Source: Lysobacteraceae bacterium
Lineage (GTDB): Bacteria; Pseudomonadota; Gammaproteobacteria; Xanthomonadales; Xanthomonadaceae
Length of the DNA: 19,758 nt
Assembly: GCA_027483745.1 (NCBI GenBank)
Contig: JAIXTZ010000270.1
Coordinates: 1-19,758 of the forward strand
Reading direction: 5' to 3'
The position numbers and the translations under genes are program-made. The notes beneath the pieces were generated by a model. It ran no database searches and was not told the origin of the DNA. It saw nothing but the letters and a program-made list of their open reading frames with translations. Below, in pieces: positions 16,821-19,758 of the stretch (the first letter of the stretch is position 1; each line of letters opens with the position of its first letter).

Positions 16821-16826
16821 TATACT
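16821..16826 (+). promoter_or_regulatory. Candidate -10 box of the tRNA-Leu promoter
   Basis: TATACT matches the -10 consensus at 5 of 6 positions and ends 11 nt before the mature tRNA 5' end. No good -35 lies at the normal spacing; the sequence there overlaps the end of the preceding gene. Confidence 0.5.
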
Positions 16827-16837
16827 TCACGTCCCCA

Positions 16838-16924
16838 GCCGGGCTGGCGGAATCGGTAGACGCAGCGGACTCAAAATCCGCCGCCCTTAAAAGCGTGTGG
16901 GTTCGAGTCCCACGCCCGGCACCA
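16838..16924 (+). tRNA. tRNA-Leu (anticodon CAA)
   Basis: The cloverleaf is complete. The acceptor GCCGGGC pairs with GCCCGGC (16914-16920), followed by the discriminator A and an encoded CCA. The anticodon stem GCGGA/TCCGC encloses the loop CTCAAAA, giving anticodon CAA at 16872-16874, which reads UUG. The long variable arm (about CGCCCTTAAAAGCG) is of the class II type expected for leucine. The T arm is GTGGG-TTCGAGT-CCCAC. Total length is 87 nt including CCA. Confidence 0.98.
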
Positions 16925-16938
16925 GATCCAAAGCGACC

Positions 16939-17445
16939 TCAGGGGTCGGCACGCAGCGCGACAAGGGCTGCCTCAAGCAGCCGGTTCGCGTCGGCACGCG
17001 CATCGAGATGCACCACGCCGACCTCGGCCGTGGGCGGTTCGAACCGGCCGGCGACGACATGCGCCAGGTCGGGCTTCCGATCCGGTGGCGCGTCGTGGCG
17101 GTCGGCGGCGATGCGCGCTGCCGCGACATCCGGCGGCAGATCCAGCCAGAGCAACACGAAGCGTACGCCGAGCGCGCCGGCCAGTTCATGCAGCTCATGG
17201 CGCTCGCCGCGCGCGGCCAGCGTGGCGCCATCGACGATGACCGTGGCGCCGGTACGCAGCAGCAGGCTGACATCGAGCCGGACGATCTCGAACGCCGCGC
17301 GTTTCGCCGCGCGATCGTCCCACTCCGGGAACTCGGCCATGCGGATCGTGTCGCGCGAGACGATCTCCGCATGCAGCCGGGCCTGCAGGCCTTTCGCGAG
17401 CGTGGATTTTCCGGCACCGGGCAAACCGGCGAGAGCGATCAGCAT
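16939..17445 (-). CDS. Small P-loop kinase-like ATPase (AAA_33/zeta-toxin-like)
   Basis: A 168-residue cytoplasmic protein. The ATG at 17445 puts the Walker A motif GLPGAGKST at residues 7-15, the normal place for this family; the open frame upstream encodes low-quality sequence. After the P-loop come SRDTIR, then ATVIVDGATLAARGERHEL (the second strand with Asp, typical of AAA_33 small kinases), then FVLLWLDLPPDVAAARIAADR (lid-like arginines). Such proteins phosphorylate small molecules, nucleic-acid ends or nucleotide sugars, and the substrate here is unknown. There is no antitoxin-like partner, so a toxin role is unlikely. It ends 14 nt from the convergent tRNA-Leu and lies 67 nt after the gene upstream. 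Confidence 0.85.
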   Translation of the reverse strand: MLIALAGLPGAGKSTLAKGLQARLHAEIVSRDTIRMAEFPEWDDRAAKRAAFEIVRLDVSLLLRTGATVIVDGATLAARGERHELHELAGALGVRFVLLWLDLPPDVAAARIAADRHDAPPDRKPDLAHVVAGRFEPPTAEVGVVHLDARADANRLLEAALVALRADP

Positions 17446-17512
17446 GGGGCGTCGGACCGGAGCAGGAGACGTGGAACCATAGCCCGGCGCTCCGGCCGTT
17501 TGCGAGAACGCG

Positions 17513-17980
17513 TCACCATTCCGGCCACCAGCCCCGCCCGCTGCGCGCGTAGCGGTCGGCCGCCTGCTCCAGCGGGTTGCGCGCGCTGACGCCGCCGAAC
17601 GCCAGGTACACCACGGGGAACAGCGCCCCGAGGACCAGCGCCTGGCGGACGTGGGCCAGTTCGTGTCGGCCGAGATGCACCCGTTCACCGGCGAAGGGCG
17701 CAACCCACCCGCGCCGAGCGGCGTCACGCGCACGATAGCTCGGCACCCGGAGATCCAGCGTCGGCAGTCGACTCAGGACCACCTGCCCGAGCGCGAGCGC
17801 ACCGTAAGGACCGAACGGGAAGCGCGTGACGACGAGCATCGGGCCGCGCGTCGAGAACCGCGCCCCGAACGGCCACGACAGCAGGCCCAACAGCAGCATC
17901 GGTGCGCTGAGCGGCAGCGCCCACAGCGCGCCGAGCAGGCCGAGAATCGCGCGTGCGCCGCGCCGCGCCGACGCGGCCAT
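17513..17980 (-). CDS. Small membrane protein with HExxH zinc-peptidase-like motif
   Basis: A 155-residue protein. The start at 17980 leaves 4 nt after the hydrolase stop. The N-terminal segment is basic (MAASARRGAR) and is followed by a hydrophobic hairpin (about 11-38). The C-terminal half carries GRHELAHVRQA (His106, Glu107, His110), a weakly hydrophobic stretch (LVLGALFPVVYLAFGG), and NPLEQAADRYARSGRGWWP with Glu138. The HExxH plus downstream E-x-x-x-D arrangement looks like a minimal gluzincin metal site, as in DUF4157-type proteins. Whether it is an active peptidase is unproven. Its position after an envelope hydrolase and a LysM protein suggests envelope work. Confidence 0.8.
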   Translation of the reverse strand: MAASARRGARAILGLLGALWALPLSAPMLLLGLLSWPFGARFSTRGPMLVVTRFPFGPYGALALGQVVLSRLPTLDLRVPSYRARDAARRGWVAPFAGERVHLGRHELAHVRQALVLGALFPVVYLAFGGVSARNPLEQAADRYARSGRGWWPEW

Positions 17981-17984
17981 CGCG

Positions 17985-18761
17985 TCAATCCGCGGCGAAG
18001 AAGCGACGCAACTGCGCGTCGTAATCGGGGAACACCTGCACATTGCTGTGCTGCGCCTGTTCGAGGCGGAGCACCTCCGGTGCCTGGCGCATCGCGGCGA
18101 TCAGCGCCTCCGCGTGCGCGGGAGGCGTCACGTCGTCCTGCCCGGCGATGACGACGAACGTCGGCATGCCGAGCATCGGCGCGCGACGCCAGCTTTCGAA
18201 CGGGTCCTTGAGCATCCAGGCGAGCGGCAGCCACGGGTAATGCCCTTGGCCCACGCGCAGCACGCTGTCGAACGGCGTCACGAGGGCGAGGCGGCGCACA
18301 GGACGCACCGCAGCCACGTGCACCGCCACGCCGCTGCCGAGGCTGCGGCCAAACACATCGACGTGCGAATGCGATCGAGCCACGTGGTCGAACAAGGCGA
18401 TGGCGTCAGCGGCCAGCGCGGCTTCGCTGGGCTCGCCGGTGCTGTGGCCATAGCCCCGGTAGGACACCAAGTAGACCGTGTGATCCGGCGCCCAGGTCGC
18501 GACATCGTCCCGGCTCAGGGAGATGTCCTCGCCATTGCCGCCGAAGTAGAGCAAGGCCCGCGACTGGCCCGGGTTCACGACCCAGCCGCGAAGCGTCTCG
18601 CCGTCGGTCTCGAACTCGAACTCCGGGGCCAGCGGCGGGTCGCGCGTCAATTGCGGGTAGAACAGCAGGCTGCGCTGCTTGCTGTACATCAGGGCGACCA
18701 GGGCGGCATACAGGCCGACCGCGACGGCAATGAATAGAACCAGCGTGCGCCAGCCGCTCAT
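17985..18761 (-). CDS. Membrane-anchored alpha/beta hydrolase (BEM46-like)
   Basis: A 258-residue protein with one N-terminal membrane helix (about 5-25) and an alpha/beta-hydrolase domain. The oxyanion-side motif is LYFGGNGEDIS (71-81), followed by VSYRGYGHSTGEPSE. The nucleophile is Ser140 in GRSLGSG, the acid is Asp209 or Asp210 in IAGQDDVTPP, and the base is His238 in QAQHSNV. This is the pattern of BEM46/YfhR-type hydrolases, whose substrates are largely unknown. The start codon overlaps the stop of the DUF2845-like gene by 4 nt (ATGA), so the two are translationally coupled. Confidence 0.9.
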   Translation of the reverse strand: MSGWRTLVLFIAVAVGLYAALVALMYSKQRSLLFYPQLTRDPPLAPEFEFETDGETLRGWVVNPGQSRALLYFGGNGEDISLSRDDVATWAPDHTVYLVSYRGYGHSTGEPSEAALAADAIALFDHVARSHSHVDVFGRSLGSGVAVHVAAVRPVRRLALVTPFDSVLRVGQGHYPWLPLAWMLKDPFESWRRAPMLGMPTFVVIAGQDDVTPPAHAEALIAAMRQAPEVLRLEQAQHSNVQVFPDYDAQLRRFFAAD

Positions 18762-19339
18762 GGGCGCACCGATTCGACCGATTCCACGCGGCCCTCGCTG
18801 AGCATCACGCGGGCGAGGAAGCGGGAGTCATCGCGGCGGAACCACCATTCTTCGCGCGGTCTCGGCAGCACGCGGGCCTGCCCCAGACCGTCGCGGATGA
18901 TCTGATCGGCATACGTACTGCGACGGCGCAGCGGTGGGCCGCAGCGAAGCACCAGCTCGCCCTCGCTGAGTCCGCGCTGCAGCGCGGTGGCATGGCAGCG
19001 GCCACCCACGGTGGGCTGGCCGTAGCCCAGCGTCTCCTCGGTCTCCAGCACGCCGTCGATGAAGCGCAGCCTGACCACGAGCCGACTGGGGCCGAAGTTG
19101 TAGTACCAGTCCTCGATCCGGCGTTCGAAGCGCTGCTCGATCGGCCCGCCCTCGCCCTGGATGACGAACTCGCCCCGTGGCGCGCGCCAATACGGCTCGC
19201 CGCAGCGCGACAGCACCTGCGCGTCGAGCGCGCCGCGATCGACAACCCGCGAACCGCAGCGCAGCGCACTGGCGGGCATCGCAGCCGACATCGCCGCGAC
19301 GCCGAGCAGCACGAGCAGCGGCGCGCGGCGCAGTGACAT
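18758..19339 (-). CDS. Secreted protein with two DUF2845-like repeats
   Basis: A 193-residue protein with a signal peptide (about 1-26, ending PASA). Two related segments follow. The first (about 27-106) has RCGSRVVDRG, SRCGEPYWR, then EDWYYNFGPSRLVVRLRFIDG. The second (about 114-190) has GRCHATALQRG, LRCGPPLRRR, then EEWWFRRDDSRFLARVMLSEG. Each has the RC(G)...RCG.P...[DE]-W-[YW]-[YF] pattern I associate with DUF2845. The four cysteines (28, 46, 115, 133) could form one disulfide per repeat. Function is unknown. The start shares one base with the stop of the LysM gene. Confidence 0.87.
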   Translation of the reverse strand: MSLRRAPLLVLLGVAAMSAAMPASALRCGSRVVDRGALDAQVLSRCGEPYWRAPRGEFVIQGEGGPIEQRFERRIEDWYYNFGPSRLVVRLRFIDGVLETEETLGYGQPTVGGRCHATALQRGLSEGELVLRCGPPLRRRSTYADQIIRDGLGQARVLPRPREEWWFRRDDSRFLARVMLSEGRVESVESVRP

Positions 19340-19758
19340 CAGCCGCGACAGCCGTTCAGGCTGAGGCGCTGGCCGGGACGCAGCGCGTAGGGCGAGCGCA
19401 GGCCGTTCGTACGGGCCACGGTCTGCGCGCTGCAGCCGTGGCGGCGCGCGATGCCGCTCAGCGTGTCGCCACGGCGCACCGTGTATCGCGAACCCGTGGC
19501 CGACGCGGCCACCGAGGACCGAGGCGCCGGCCCCGCCTCGGGCTTGCGCGCATTCACCAAAGCCAACGCCTGCTCGGCGCGCGGGCCGCTGACGCAGCCG
19601 GCGTCGTACAGCGGCATCACCGCCACCGGCACGCGGAGCTCGGTGCCGGCCGGCAGCACGGTTTCCGGCAGCCAGCGCGGGTTGAGGTTGCGCAGCGCGC
19701 GGAAGTAGCCGTAGCGCGATTCGCCGTTGCCGATGCAGATGGTGAGCTGGTTGATCGA
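19339..19758 (-). CDS. LysM-domain cell-wall protein, C-terminal part (runs off the window)
   Basis: The last 139 residues of a longer protein whose N-terminus lies beyond the window edge; the frame is open right to position 19758. A LysM domain is clear at about residues 91-134 of the visible part (YTVRRGDTLSGIARRHG and LRPGQRLSL), so it should bind peptidoglycan. Before it, FRALRNLNPRW and VLPAGTELRVP look like the end of another LysM-like or transglycosylase-associated segment, as in MltD-type murein transglycosylases, but the catalytic domain is not in view. A GTG at 19659 could be mistaken for the start; the upstream codons read as normal protein, so I treat the gene as partial. Confidence 0.85.
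   Translation of the reverse strand, partial: SINQLTICIGNGESRYGYFRALRNLNPRWLPETVLPAGTELRVPVAVMPLYDAGCVSGPRAEQALALVNARKPEAGPAPRSSVAASATGSRYTVRRGDTLSGIARRHGCSAQTVARTNGLRSPYALRPGQRLSLNGCRG

Noticed and set aside
16838..16924. tRNA-Leu as a possible integration site for a mobile element
   Set aside because: No integrase gene, and I found no second copy of the tRNA 3' end in the window; flanking genes look like ordinary chromosomal genes.
16934..16948. Short inverted repeat CGACC/GGTCG after the tRNA as a terminator
   Set aside because: Only 5 bp, no T tract on either strand, and it lies within the end of the kinase gene.
16939..17445. P-loop protein as the zeta toxin of a toxin-antitoxin pair
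   Set aside because: No small antitoxin gene adjoins it, and its neighbours are envelope proteins; the AAA_33 fold is shared with many metabolic kinases.

Overview
The window looks like chromosomal DNA from a high-GC gammaproteobacterium of the Xanthomonadales/Lysobacterales type. Three things suggest this. Third codon positions are strongly G/C biased. The cytochrome c maturation operon is complete, with ccmH and ccmI as separate genes. A MetX-family acyltransferase carries sequence signatures I associate with the serine O-succinyltransferases of xanthomonads. The assignment rests on recalled family patterns, not on a search.

Left part (1-7946, minus strand): two large secreted subtilisin-family (S8) proteases lie head to tail. 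They are paralogues. Both have a signal peptide, an I9-like propeptide, an S8 catalytic domain, an Fn3-like domain, a pre-peptidase-C-terminal-like region and the same 237-residue C-terminal module. They differ in two ways: the promoter-distal protease has a PA domain inside its catalytic domain, and the promoter-proximal one has an EF-hand-like calcium loop. A strong intrinsic terminator with a UUCG loop separates them, followed by a TTGACA hexamer, so they are probably transcribed separately.

Middle (8141-16810, plus strand): ccmABCDEFGHI encodes the whole System I cytochrome c maturation machinery. That covers heme export (CcmABCD), the heme chaperone (CcmE), the heme lyase (CcmF) and apocytochrome thioreduction and delivery (CcmG, CcmH, CcmI). 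Seven of the eight junctions overlap by 1 or 4 nt. It is followed by a MetX-family serine/homoserine O-acyltransferase and an unrecognised three-helix membrane protein whose start overlaps the acyltransferase stop. A tRNA-Leu(CAA) gene closes the run.

Right part (16939-19758, minus strand): a closely packed cluster, given here in transcription order. A LysM cell-wall protein (N-terminus outside the window) is followed by a secreted protein with two DUF2845-like repeats, a membrane-anchored alpha/beta hydrolase, a small membrane protein with an HExxH motif, and a small P-loop kinase-like ATPase that ends just beyond the tRNA 3' end. The first four genes are coupled by overlaps or a 4-nt gap. 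The kinase follows after 67 nt.

There is no sign of CRISPR, insertion sequences, phage genes or rRNA. No gene-free stretch exceeds 300 bases. The longest are the divergent protease/ccmA region (194 nt) and the gap between the two proteases (143 nt).
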